Positions 31,849-40,777 of a DNA stretch of 48,743 nt are shown one piece after another; within the stretch, counting starts at the first letter, position 1, and each line of letters begins with the position of its first letter. The position numbers were made by a program, and so were the translations under genes. This DNA comes from Siphonobacter curvatus (lineage in GTDB: Bacteria; Bacteroidota; Bacteroidia; Cytophagales; Spirosomataceae): the NCBI RefSeq assembly GCF_002943425.1, contig NZ_PTRA01000012.1, positions 1 through 48,743 on the forward strand, given 5' to 3'. The notes beneath the pieces were generated by a model that saw nothing but the letters and a program-made list of their open reading frames with translations, searched no databases and was not told the DNA's origin.

Positions 31849-34800
31849 AAACGAACCATTACCTCTCTTTACTGATCGCTACGCTATCATTTTCCCAGGC
31901 TTGGGCCCAGGAAGGTGCCATTAGCGGCCGCGTGACGCAACCCACCCAAAAGCCAGTTTCTGAAGCTAAAGTAGTTTTACTCCAGCCCGCCGATAGTACG
32001 AAACGACTCACCAGCCAAACTGACACCGCAGGTCGATTTCTGTTTCGTGGACTCGAACAGGGCCCCGCGTATCGCATACGCGTAGCTAAAGCGAATTTTC
32101 AGGCTCGTGAAGTTGAAGTAGCTCCTTTACGGGCTCAGGTAGATGTCGGTGCCGTAACCTTGTCGCCGGTTCGTACTATAGCGGTTGCGGACACGATTCG
32201 CCCAGCTACGACTCAGCCCAATTCGACGCTTCCTTCCAACACGCCCGTACTGCCCGCTGATACGAGTCGCCAAGCAGTGGCAGCACCGCCCGCTGTTCGG
32301 GATACCTTACCCCCCACGACACGTCCTGCCACACAACCCGTGCCTACGACGACTCCACCCACGCAGGCAACGACAGAACCCGGCGTGAATGGAACTGAAC
32401 TACGGGGACGAGTTACGGATAAAAATGACGGCTCGGTACTTTTCGGCGTAACAGTTCTATTGATCAATGCCAGCGATAGTACCAAACGCAGTGGAACTAC
32501 TACTGATGCCGAGGGACGTTTTGCCTTCCCGAATCTGAGTCGGGGCAGTTATCGCTTACGTCTTTCAAATATCGGGTACAATACCGAACAGATTCAGGTA
32601 CGGCCCTTCAACAACGTACTTGATTTGGGTACCTTACCGTTGTCTTCTAATTCCAGAAACCTGAAAGAAGTGACGGTGAAAGGCATGCAGGAACGCGTGG
32701 AGCAGAAAGCCGATACGCTGATTTACAACGCCGATGCGTATAAAGTAACGAAAGACGCTAACGTGGAGGATCTGGTTACAAAAATGCCGGGGATCACGGT
32801 GGAAAACGGAACCATTAAAGCCCAGGGACAGGATGTCAAACGCGTACTGGTGGATGGACGCGAGTTTTTTGGGGATGATGCTTCGCTGGCTTTGAAAAAC
32901 CTGCCTTCTGAAGTAGTGGATAAAATTCAGGTATTTGACCGGCTGAGCGATCAGTCCCAGTTTACAGGTTTTGACGACGGTAATGCCGAACGTACCATCA
33001 ACATTACGACGCGAAGTGGGAAGAATAATGGTCAGTTCGGAAAAGTATACGCCGGTTATGGTACCGACAATCGGTATTCGGCCGGGGGAAATATCAACTT
33101 CTTTAACGGAGCTCGCCGGATTTCACTCATTGGCCTGAGTAACAACATAAACCAGCAAAACTTCGCCATGCAGGATTTGCTCGGAGCCCTGGGCTCAGGT
33201 GGCGGTGGCAACCGGGGTGGTGGTAACTTTGGTGGCAACCGGGGCGGCGGTGGTGGCGGTGGAAACCGTGGCGGCGGCGGTGGATTTGGCGGAAACTCCG
33301 CCGGAAACTTCCTGGTAGGTCAGCAGGGCGGTATTACCTCTACAAATGCCATCGGCTTAAACTACACCGATAACTGGAGCAGTAAGGTGAAAGTAACGGG
33401 TAGTTACTTTTTCAACAATGCCCGGAACCGGTCCGAAACGACCTTGAGCCGTACGTCCTTTGCTACAGGTGGCAACGGTCAGATTTATGATCAGAACAGC
33501 CAGTCTACCAACAATAACAATAACCACCGGGCCAACCTGCGACTGGAGTATCAGATCAGCAAACGAAGTTCGTTGATCTGGACGCCGCGGATTAGCGTTC
33601 AAAACAATAACAGTAGCAGTACGGTCGAAGGGGCGACCCGCGAGAGCGAAACCGGAGCCCAGATCAGCCAAACCAGTACCCGCAATACGGCCCAGAGTAA
33701 CGGCTACAACTTTGGCCAGAACCTGTTGTTCCGCCATCAATTTGCCAAGCCCGGGCGAACCATTTCCGTGGGACTGGGAACGACGTTGAATGCCAATAAC
33801 CGGAATGGCTTACTAAACTCCGAGAACCGCTATGCCCGCAGAAACGGGGTGGATTCGCTGGCCTTGATCCGACAACAATCGGAAACGGAAACCAACAGTA
33901 ATACCTGGAATGCGAACGTAAACTATACCGAGCCGCTGTCGAAGATGAGTCAGTTGCAACTGAGCTACAACGGTTCGATCACCAACAGCAAAAGCAACAA
34001 GGAAACGTACGATTACAACGAAGCTACGCAGGGATACACATCGCTGAATTCGATTCTGAGCAACCGTTTCGACAATCAGTACTCGACCAACCGGGCTGGA
34101 CTTTCATACCGCTTACGTAGCCAAAAAGGTTTTCTTTCGGCGGGTGTCGATTATCAGTTAGCGGATTTATCGGGGAATCAATTATTTCCCCGGACGTTCT
34201 CGGTGGATAAAACTTTCCAGAACTGGATGCCAAATATGGACGTGAACTACAAATTCACGCAAACGAAAAACCTGCGGTTCAATTACCGTACTTCTACGAA
34301 TGCTCCTTCCATCACGCAGCTGCAGAATGTGTTTGATAATACCAACCCGCTGTTTATTTCCAGCGGTAACCCGAACCTGAAACAGGAGTATTCGCATACG
34401 CTTTCTTTACGGTACAACAGCACGAATGTAGCCAAGTCGGTAAATTTCTTCGGGGGGATGTTTGCCACCTTTACAGCTAATAACATCACCAACGCTACCG
34501 TGATCGCCAATCGGGACACGACGTTGACCGAAGGCGTGTTACTGACGCGTGGCTCGCAATACAGCCGTCCGGTTAACTTACAGGGCTACCGGAATTTGCG
34601 GGCATTTATGAACCTGGGCTTGCCGATTCAGTCGATTAAGAGTAACCTGAACTTGAACGGGGGCGTGAATTACTCCCGTACGCCCGGGTTGATCAACGAA
34701 GTTGAAAGCTTCTCGAACAATTACGCCATCAACGGTGGAGCTGTCCTGAGCAGTAACATCAGCGAGAACCTGGATTTTTCTGTTTCGTATTCAGGGGCGT

Positions 34801-35183
34801 ACAACATCATTCGGTATACCATTCAGCCTCAGCAGAACAGTAACTATTTCTCGCATACGGCCCGTTTTCGGTTGAACTGGATTTCAGCTAAGGGCTTCAC
34901 CATTAACCCTGACGTAACCAATACGCTATATACGGGTCTGGGGGCCGGCTATGATCGGAGTTTTACGCTGTTCAATCTGGGCGTAGGGCAGAAGATCCTG
35001 AAAGATCAACGCGGTGAAATTCGTCTAACAATTTTCGATTTACTCAATCAAAACAACAGCATCAGCCGGAATACGACGGAAACGTACGTGGAAGATACCC
35101 GTACGCTGGTGCTGAGCCGGTATTTTATGCTAACGTTCACGTATAACCTCCGAAACTTCAGAGGAGCCGTGGCGAAAAAGTAG
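31845..35183 (+). CDS. Outer-membrane beta-barrel protein (TonB-receptor-like, OMP_b-brl_3 type)
   Basis: 1112 residues with a signal peptide (ends QAWAQ). Two carboxypeptidase-regulatory-like domains occur, at about 24-95 (GAISGRVTQPTQKPVSEAKV) and 185-270 (ELRGRVTDKNDGSVLFGVTV), each containing DSTKR; they are joined by a Thr/Pro-rich linker at 115-180. A plug-like region (VEDLVTKMPGITVENG, VLVDGREFFGDD) precedes a large barrel. A glycine-rich insertion (GGGNRGGG repeats, residues about 449-485) sits at the start of the barrel and is probably a surface loop. No TonB box or SusD partner is seen, so the transported ligand, if any, is unknown. The end forms YNLRNF as in barrel C-termini. Confidence 0.88.
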   Translation: MKTNHYLSLLIATLSFSQAWAQEGAISGRVTQPTQKPVSEAKVVLLQPADSTKRLTSQTDTAGRFLFRGLEQGPAYRIRVAKANFQAREVEVAPLRAQVDVGAVTLSPVRTIAVADTIRPATTQPNSTLPSNTPVLPADTSRQAVAAPPAVRDTLPPTTRPATQPVPTTTPPTQATTEPGVNGTELRGRVTDKNDGSVLFGVTVLLINASDSTKRSGTTTDAEGRFAFPNLSRGSYRLRLSNIGYNTEQIQVRPFNNVLDLGTLPLSSNSRNLKEVTVKGMQERVEQKADTLIYNADAYKVTKDANVEDLVTKMPGITVENGTIKAQGQDVKRVLVDGREFFGDDASLALKNLPSEVVDKIQVFDRLSDQSQFTGFDDGNAERTINITTRSGKNNGQFGKVYAGYGTDNRYSAGGNINFFNGARRISLIGLSNNINQQNFAMQDLLGALGSGGGGNRGGGNFGGNRGGGGGGGNRGGGGGFGGNSAGNFLVGQQGGITSTNAIGLNYTDNWSSKVKVTGSYFFNNARNRSETTLSRTSFATGGNGQIYDQNSQSTNNNNNHRANLRLEYQISKRSSLIWTPRISVQNNNSSSTVEGATRESETGAQISQTSTRNTAQSNGYNFGQNLLFRHQFAKPGRTISVGLGTTLNANNRNGLLNSENRYARRNGVDSLALIRQQSETETNSNTWNANVNYTEPLSKMSQLQLSYNGSITNSKSNKETYDYNEATQGYTSLNSILSNRFDNQYSTNRAGLSYRLRSQKGFLSAGVDYQLADLSGNQLFPRTFSVDKTFQNWMPNMDVNYKFTQTKNLRFNYRTSTNAPSITQLQNVFDNTNPLFISSGNPNLKQEYSHTLSLRYNSTNVAKSVNFFGGMFATFTANNITNATVIANRDTTLTEGVLLTRGSQYSRPVNLQGYRNLRAFMNLGLPIQSIKSNLNLNGGVNYSRTPGLINEVESFSNNYAINGGAVLSSNISENLDFSVSYSGAYNIIRYTIQPQQNSNYFSHTARFRLNWISAKGFTINPDVTNTLYTGLGAGYDRSFTLFNLGVGQKILKDQRGEIRLTIFDLLNQNNSISRNTTETYVEDTRTLVLSRYFMLTFTYNLRNFRGAVAKK

Positions 35184-35208
35184 GTGCTTGAACGAATAGT
35201 GAATGGCG

Positions 35209-35242
35209 AAGGCTTTCCCTGAGAGGGGAAAGCCTTTCTTTT
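35209..35242 (+). terminator. Terminator of the barrel-protein gene
   Basis: AAGGCTTTCCC and GGGAAAGCCTT arms around a six-base loop, followed by TCTTTT. Confidence 0.8.
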
Positions 35243-35631
35243 AGAAAGGAATGAATGAATTAGTATAAGAACCAGAAGAGTCCTATTCCGCACCGCCGGT
35301 CCCAAATGGTTGTCAGAGGAAGGAGGGGAAGTAATAGCTTGCGGGAAATCAAGAGCGTTGCCCGATGTCCGAGATTCTGACGTTACTAGCAGAATGTATC
35401 TTAAGAATGATAGTCAGGGAATTGCTATGCAATGTGCCCGTAGGTACCTTGCGATGGCTTTTTTTTCGTGTAAGTCTGCGAAGAAATCGGGCGTGGATGG
35501 ATTTTATAGCGGATGACTTTACAAATGCTATTTTGGCAATAATCTTCTTCGTAGCCTGGATGATTTATATCCTTACGTATCAAAATGGAGTCGTTCCTTG
35601 AACATCTTTGTAGGAATAATGTCACCGTATC
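35243..35631. other. Intergenic region with a doubtful small ORF
   Basis: Besides the 35365-35601 frame, nothing is recognised. A T8 run lies at 35459-35466. No clean promoter. Confidence 0.35.
35365..35601 (+). CDS. Doubtful 78-codon ORF with one hydrophobic segment
   Basis: The C-terminal half (DDFTNAILAIIFFVAWMIYI) would make one membrane helix, so it could be a small membrane protein. The N-terminal half is arginine-rich with poor codon use, and the frame has no recognisable family. I report it only because it precedes another small membrane-protein gene. Confidence 0.25.
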   Translation: MSEILTLLAECILRMIVRELLCNVPVGTLRWLFFRVSLRRNRAWMDFIADDFTNAILAIIFFVAWMIYILTYQNGVVP

Positions 35632-35937
35632 ATGTGGAAAACCCTGCCTTCGTATCTGCTTCTGGCGAGTGTATCGCTACTTTTTGTGTTTGGACTGTTA
35701 ACGGGTTATGACTTGTACCAATCCTATCAGGACGAAGCGACCTACACCCGTCTGTATGCGAATCTCGCCGATTATCGTAACCGAAGTGTATTGATTATTG
35801 GGTTGGTTGGAAGTGGATTACTGATTTTCAAATATTGGACTTACGCTCCCAAACGCGTCACGCTACTCGTGTATCTAGCTTTACTGGTGGCTACGATGAT
35901 CGTAGTTCTGATGGGTCCGGAACGCCAGCCGATCTAA
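35632..35937 (+). CDS. Small membrane protein, 101 aa
   Basis: Three hydrophobic segments: residues about 8-27 (LLLASVSLLFVFGLLTGYDL), 52-66 (SVLIIGLVGSGLLIF) and 75-94 (VTLLVYLALLVATMIVVLMG). A charged loop of about 20 residues follows the first segment. No family recognised. It converges on the RDD gene with a 15-base gap. The coding composition is typical of the window. Confidence 0.65.
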   Translation: MWKTLPSYLLLASVSLLFVFGLLTGYDLYQSYQDEATYTRLYANLADYRNRSVLIIGLVGSGLLIFKYWTYAPKRVTLLVYLALLVATMIVVLMGPERQPI

Positions 35938-35952
35938 TCTGATTCCGGCTTT

Positions 35953-36687
35953 CTATACACTTTCCCGTACCGCTAATACGGTATGATCCTGTAAAAGCGT
36001 AGTGAGAAACACCCAGTCGTCGAGGTCGGTTTGAATACCCGTAACGTCTTTTACCCGTTGGGCAGTCATCGCCAGTAAATCGAACGTATGGTGTTGCTGC
36101 GTTTTGCGAAGTACCCGGCGAATGGTATTTAGATCCCGGTCGGAAAGCAGTAAAGCCTGCGGAAATAGCACCTGGTACTCAGGATGGTCATCTTGGGTGA
36201 GTTCATCCAGTCGTACGGGTGGCCGTAATTTCACCACGGCCGTTTTAGCGGCCCGGTCACCCAGCCGTTGACCCTGGTAGATCGCCATGGTAATCAAGCC
36301 CACCAGTCCCGAAAAAATCCAGATGTCAAGCATTCTAAGTAGCCATCGCAGAAAATAATCCCCCACACTGGCGGATGTACCGTTGAGGCGTACGACCCGA
36401 AGTCCCAGTACCCGTTTACCCACCGACTGGCCGTTCATAAAGATTTCCGACAGTAAACTATAGCCCATGACGGGCAGAGCAATCACCAGCATATAGATAG
36501 CGAACAGAACACTCGTATTCTCTACAACATTGGTCAGGTAAGTACTGAAGAGTAGGGACCCCAGAATCAACCACGCTCCCATAATTACGAGATCAATAAG
36601 AAAAGCCAGAATTCGGTCGCCAATACTAGCGGGCAGAAATTCCAGCGTAACATTCTGGGTCGTTTGGATGGATAAATGCGTAGACAT
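35953..36687 (-). CDS. RDD-family membrane protein
   Basis: 244 residues from ATG 36685-36687; an upstream in-frame ATG adds 13 residues with no coding character. The RDD signature is present: IGDRILAFLIDLVIMGAWLI with the Arg-Asp pair, followed by further membrane segments (FAIYMLVIALPVMGYSLL, WLLRMLDIWIFSGLVGLITM) and GKRVLGLRVVRLNG between them. The C-terminal 90 residues are soluble. Function of RDD proteins is not firmly known; some are linked to ion transport. In Bacteroidota it regularly sits next to SpoIIM-like and DUF4129/DUF4350 genes, as here, although it is divergent from them. Confidence 0.85.
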   Translation of the reverse strand: MSTHLSIQTTQNVTLEFLPASIGDRILAFLIDLVIMGAWLILGSLLFSTYLTNVVENTSVLFAIYMLVIALPVMGYSLLSEIFMNGQSVGKRVLGLRVVRLNGTSASVGDYFLRWLLRMLDIWIFSGLVGLITMAIYQGQRLGDRAAKTAVVKLRPPVRLDELTQDDHPEYQVLFPQALLLSDRDLNTIRRVLRKTQQHHTFDLLAMTAQRVKDVTGIQTDLDDWVFLTTLLQDHTVLAVRESV

Positions 36688-36859
36688 GGCTGAGTTAGGC
36701 AACGGATGGTTCTCGTGAATCGACAAACAGAAAATTCGTTCTGGGGAAAGGATCCAATGAATCCTTTGGGATTCGCAGCGAATTACGAAAAAGTTTTTGC
36801 TATTTTGGCCGATAGCCCGATAGTTTAGTCGCAGTTATCTGGTTTAAGCGGAGAAGCCC

Positions 36860-37819
36860 ATGCGAGAAGCGGTATTTATTAAGAAAAACAAGGAAAAGTG
36901 GAAGTATTACGAAGACCATCGGACCAAGAATCCCGATGAATTATCGGAACAGTTTATTGAACTGACCGACGATCTTTCGTACGCCCGTACGTTCTATCCC
37001 GATTCGCCCGTTACCCGCTACCTGAATACGCTGGCAACGCGGTTTCACCAGAAAATCTACGCCAACCACAAGGAAAAAAGCAATCGTTTCGTCCAATTCT
37101 GGGCGTACGAGTTACCCTTTCTGTTTTACCAGTCGCATCGAACGTTGCTGTATGCCTTTCTGTTCTTTTTCGCCGCTACGGTGCTGGGCGTGATTTCTAC
37201 GCTGTACGACGAAAGTTTCGTTCGTCTCATTCTGGGGGATCAGTATGTCAACATGACGCTCGAAAATATCCAACGCGGTGATCCGATGGCGGTGTATAAA
37301 TCCCAGCAAATGACCGTCTCTTTCCTTACCATTACACTTAACAACGTACGCGTAGCTTTTGCGGCTTTTGTGTATGGCATTGCTTTGTCAGTAGGAACGG
37401 TATATGTACTGTTTCAAAACGGCGTCATGCTCGGAGCGTTTTTTACGTTTCTGTACCAGCAGGGCGTCATTCGGGCGGCTCTGCTGACGGTCTGGATTCA
37501 CGGCACGCTCGAAATTTCAGCCATCATTATTGCCGGTTGTGCGGGGCTGACGATCGGGAATAGTATTCTGTTTCCTAAAACTTACTCCCGGCTTGAGTCT
37601 TTCCAGCGGGGAGCTCGTCAGGGGATGAAAATTGCAATTGGCCTGGTCCCCATTTTCATTACGGCAGGTTTTCTGGAAGGCTTCGTAACCCGACAGCCGC
37701 TGTACCCGGCCGTTAGTATACTCATCATCGCGGCTTCGGCCTTTTTTATTGGCTGGTATTTCGTCTGGTATCCGATCCAGCTGAACCGGAGAGCCACCTT
37801 GCGACTTCCCCAATCCTAG
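36860..37819 (+). CDS. Stage II sporulation protein M-like membrane protein
   Basis: 319 residues. A soluble helical N-terminus (residues 1-95, charged) is followed by about five membrane helices: LYAFLFFFAATVLGVISTLY, VRVAFAAFVYGIALSVGTVY, GVMLGAFFTFLYQQG, the conserved WIHGTLEISAIIIAGCAGL, and a terminal pair. The motif HGTLEISAIII matches the SpoIIM/DUF95 family. The organism is not expected to sporulate, and the family in this phylum belongs to a conserved membrane-protein cluster of unknown function. The next gene begins 15 bases on, so it leads an operon. Confidence 0.88.
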   Translation: MREAVFIKKNKEKWKYYEDHRTKNPDELSEQFIELTDDLSYARTFYPDSPVTRYLNTLATRFHQKIYANHKEKSNRFVQFWAYELPFLFYQSHRTLLYAFLFFFAATVLGVISTLYDESFVRLILGDQYVNMTLENIQRGDPMAVYKSQQMTVSFLTITLNNVRVAFAAFVYGIALSVGTVYVLFQNGVMLGAFFTFLYQQGVIRAALLTVWIHGTLEISAIIIAGCAGLTIGNSILFPKTYSRLESFQRGARQGMKIAIGLVPIFITAGFLEGFVTRQPLYPAVSILIIAASAFFIGWYFVWYPIQLNRRATLRLPQS

Positions 37820-37834
37820 CCTAAAAACGTACTT

Positions 37835-38695
37835 ATGCGTACCATTCAACTTCGCGAAGAGCGAAATTTTAGCGAAATCATTAACGTTACCTTTCAGTTT
37901 ACCTTTCAAAACCTGCGTACACTGGGGCCTATTTTGCTGTATTTCGCGGCTCCTTTCTCGCTGATTTCTGGAATCGCTACGGGCTTATACCAATCGCAGC
38001 TTTTCAGTTCGGGATTGGGACTGGCGGGTGCCTCTCGCTTCAGCAATTTCTTCGGGCCTTCGTATTTGATGAGTATTCTGTTTAGTCTCCTGGCGAGTAT
38101 TACCATTTCCCTGGTCGTGAGCAGTTATCTGGTACGGTACATGGACAGTGACGAGCCTATTGAGCCCGCCGAGGTCTGGCGAATCGTACTGCGAAATTTA
38201 TTACCTACGTTACTTCTGTACGTGATATACGGGTTCTCTTTACTACTGGGCTTTGTCCTGTGTTTTCTACCGGTAGCATACCCGTATACCACGTTTAGTT
38301 TAGGTACGATCAGTCTAGTTCGCGAAGAGCGGCGACCTTCGCAGGCTCTACAACGTTCGCATGAACTGGTAACGATGAGCTGGGGCGACGCCCTGACTAC
38401 CTTCGGTATCCGGATACTGGTCACGTTGGCAGCCAGCTTTTTAGGAGGAATTCTGTCCATTCCCATGTATCTGGTCATGTTTCTGCAAACCTTGAAAGTG
38501 GTAGGAGATGACCTGCAGTGGGTAACGATGCTTAGTTCGGTAATAGCCGTAACAGGTACGACCATTCTTTCGGCCCTGGTCGATGTAGCTCTCGGATTTC
38601 AGTATTTTTCGCTCGTGGAAAAGAAAGAAGGTATTGGCCTTATGCAGGAAATTGAAGCCATTGGTCAGCAAAATCGCCGTGACGATGCGTATTAA
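37835..38695 (+). CDS. Polytopic membrane protein of the SpoIIM-DUF4129 cluster
   Basis: 286 residues with about six membrane segments (ILLYFAAPFSLISGIATGLY, LMSILFSLLASITISLVVSS, LLLYVIYGFSLLLGFVLCFL, IRILVTLAASFLGGILSIPM, VTMLSSVIAVTGTTIL and the final helix). A conserved-looking loop RRPSQALQRSHELVTMSWGD recalls the membrane domain of glycerophosphodiester-phosphodiesterase-type and DUF975 proteins. No catalytic domain is visible. It overlaps the next gene by 11 bases, so expression is coupled. Confidence 0.8.
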   Translation: MRTIQLREERNFSEIINVTFQFTFQNLRTLGPILLYFAAPFSLISGIATGLYQSQLFSSGLGLAGASRFSNFFGPSYLMSILFSLLASITISLVVSSYLVRYMDSDEPIEPAEVWRIVLRNLLPTLLLYVIYGFSLLLGFVLCFLPVAYPYTTFSLGTISLVREERRPSQALQRSHELVTMSWGDALTTFGIRILVTLAASFLGGILSIPMYLVMFLQTLKVVGDDLQWVTMLSSVIAVTGTTILSALVDVALGFQYFSLVEKKEGIGLMQEIEAIGQQNRRDDAY

Positions 38696-39413
38696 GGGAC
38701 TTTACTACTGGCTGATTGCTTGTCTGCTCTGGTTTCCGCTTTCGGGAGCATACGCTCAGAAGGAGGCTACGGGTGTAGGTAAAAAGGTTCTTCCTGCCGA
38801 ACCTGCCAGACCAACGTTACGGCAACCCCTGTCCGAACGCTGGAATGAGATTAAAGAGGCCCGCGAATACCAGTATGGTCACGATGTGGAACCACCCTCG
38901 GGTTTGATCGATGAGCTTTGGCAACGATTTCTAGCCTGGCTTTTCGAGTTTCTCTACAGTACCGATACCCGAAAAAGCCGTGAATGGGTACAAATTCTGT
39001 TTATTACGGCCGTGGTCGTATTTGTGCTGTATAAGTTCATGGGCATGGACAAAATGGGTCTGTTCCAGCGGAAATCGAAACGATCCACGCTTCCTTATTC
39101 GCTGATGCAGGAAGACATTCACGCGATTGATTTTCGGGAAGCGATTGATCAGGCGGTTCATCAGCACAATTACCGACTGGCCGTACGACTGTTGTACCTG
39201 CAAACCCTCAAGACCATGGCCGACCGGCAGCTGATTTCCTGGCAAATCAATAAAACCAACCGTACGTATGTCTACGAGGTGAACCAGCCCGGGTTACGGC
39301 CTACATTCGAACATTTGACTTCGTTGTTTGAATACGTCTGGTACGGCGACTTTCCGGTAACGGAAGAACGATACCGTGAAATTCAACAGGAGTTTAATGA
39401 GTTTAGGGTTTAG
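38685..39413 (+). CDS. DUF4129 protein
   Basis: 242 residues from ATG 38685, inside the end of the preceding gene; this is the start that gives a signal peptide (ends GAYAQ). A periplasmic segment (residues 25-95) with EYQYGHDVEPPSGL precedes one membrane helix (WVQILFITAVVVFVLYKFMG). The cytoplasmic domain has the DUF4129 pattern: AIDQAVHQHNYRLAVRLLYL, then INKTNRTYVYEV and a C-terminal FEYVWYGDFPVTEERY. The family has no settled function, and in many genomes it accompanies transglutaminase, MoxR and DUF58 genes. Confidence 0.88.
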   Translation: MRIKGLYYWLIACLLWFPLSGAYAQKEATGVGKKVLPAEPARPTLRQPLSERWNEIKEAREYQYGHDVEPPSGLIDELWQRFLAWLFEFLYSTDTRKSREWVQILFITAVVVFVLYKFMGMDKMGLFQRKSKRSTLPYSLMQEDIHAIDFREAIDQAVHQHNYRLAVRLLYLQTLKTMADRQLISWQINKTNRTYVYEVNQPGLRPTFEHLTSLFEYVWYGDFPVTEERYREIQQEFNEFRV

Positions 39414-39520
39414 AGTTTTCAGTTAGATAGTTGTACTAACTCCGTAGGAGTTCCATAATCACTAGCCTAGGGTACAAACCCAACTCCCTTCCAATTTATA
39501 TTTATAACGTTTTCCCGTTC

Positions 39521-40774
39521 GTGAAGCATTCGAAATTTCTGTTCTTTCTGCTCAGTATCATCGTCCTGTTTGTGGCCGTGGAGTACTTCCGTCCGCGACC
39601 TATCGACTGGACGCGGACGTATCGGAATGACCAGCAAATGCCTTTCGCTACCCAAGCCCTTTATGACCTGCTGCCGGGACTGTTTCCGAAACAACCCATT
39701 CACTCGGTACGTCTGCCTTTTTATAACCTCTGGAAGGAACAGCAACTCGCTCCCCGCAGTACTTACTTATACATCAGCGAAAACTGTACGCTCGAAGACG
39801 CCGACGTAAAGGCTTTGTTTGCGTACCTGAAACGCGGAAATGTCGTTTTTCTTTCGGCCAACGGTTTTCCAAAGCTCCTCCTGGATTCACTGCACCTGAA
39901 AATAGGTACCAATCATCTCATTGATTTCAATCGGGCCTATCAGGAGCAGGCTCAGCCGGACGAAGATCAACAGGCTTTTTACAACCGCTTTCGGCTCGAT
40001 ACGATGGCTCTGAACCTGACAAATCCGGCCTTCAAACGACCGGGTAAGGGCTTTGTTCTGGAAAGAGAAACCGCGGAAAATCATCTTCTGACCACTGAGT
40101 CTACACAAAACGCTACGGTTTTGGGTGTAAACCAGCACGGGCAGTATAATTTCCTGAAATTCAACCTCGGAGCGGGTACGTTGTACCTGCATTCGGCTCC
40201 GGAAGTCTTTACCAATTATTACCTCCTGCAACAGGGTGACGCCAATTATGCCTTTCGGGCCCTTTCGTACTTACCCAATCTACCCATTCTTTGGGATGAG
40301 TATACGGAACAGGGTCGCGAAGGTGAAAAAAGCTTGTTCCGCTTTCTCTTTACCAGTCCGAGCTTAACCTGGGCGTATTACCTGACGCTGGCGGCTTTAT
40401 TTTTGTTTGTACTCTTTGAAAGTAAACGACGACAACGCGTCATTCCGGTACTGGAGCCGCTACGGAACAGCTCCCTGGAATTCGTCGAAACGGTAGGCCA
40501 GTTATACTACCATCAGGCCGATCATAGCGTGATTGCCGAAAAGAAAATTCAGCATTGGCTGACGTACGTACGCCAGCGGTTTGGTCTGAAAACGACGGAG
40601 CTGGACGAAGAATTTAAAGAACTACTGACGGCAAAAAGCGGACTCGAGCGTTCCGAAATTGATCGATTACTGGGCCGAATCGGGCAGGTACAATACTTTT
40701 CAGGAAATTTGCCCGAGAACCAGCTGGTTGATCTGAGTAACCAGATTGAACAATTTTACCAGCGTACCCAGTAA
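39521..40774 (+). CDS. DUF4350 protein
   Basis: 417 residues starting at GTG 39521, just before the only N-terminal hydrophobic segment (FLFFLLSIIVLFVAVEYF). The extracytoplasmic domain (about 25-290) looks like a glutamine-amidotransferase-like/flavodoxin-type alpha/beta fold (FATQALYDLL, YLYISENCTLEDADVKALFA, KRGNVVFLSANGF). A second membrane helix (AYYLTLAALFLFVLFE) precedes a cytoplasmic tail that contains a Zn-independent helical domain. The DUF4350 assignment rests on this architecture and neighbours. It ends 3 bases before the AAA+ gene. Confidence 0.8.
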   Translation: MKHSKFLFFLLSIIVLFVAVEYFRPRPIDWTRTYRNDQQMPFATQALYDLLPGLFPKQPIHSVRLPFYNLWKEQQLAPRSTYLYISENCTLEDADVKALFAYLKRGNVVFLSANGFPKLLLDSLHLKIGTNHLIDFNRAYQEQAQPDEDQQAFYNRFRLDTMALNLTNPAFKRPGKGFVLERETAENHLLTTESTQNATVLGVNQHGQYNFLKFNLGAGTLYLHSAPEVFTNYYLLQQGDANYAFRALSYLPNLPILWDEYTEQGREGEKSLFRFLFTSPSLTWAYYLTLAALFLFVLFESKRRQRVIPVLEPLRNSSLEFVETVGQLYYHQADHSVIAEKKIQHWLTYVRQRFGLKTTELDEEFKELLTAKSGLERSEIDRLLGRIGQVQYFSGNLPENQLVDLSNQIEQFYQRTQ

Positions 40775-40777
40775 CCC

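Noticed and set aside
33180-33310. Glycine-rich repeats as a tandem DNA repeat or CRISPR
   Set aside because: They are in frame inside a coding region with varied codons and encode a Gly/Asn/Arg loop.
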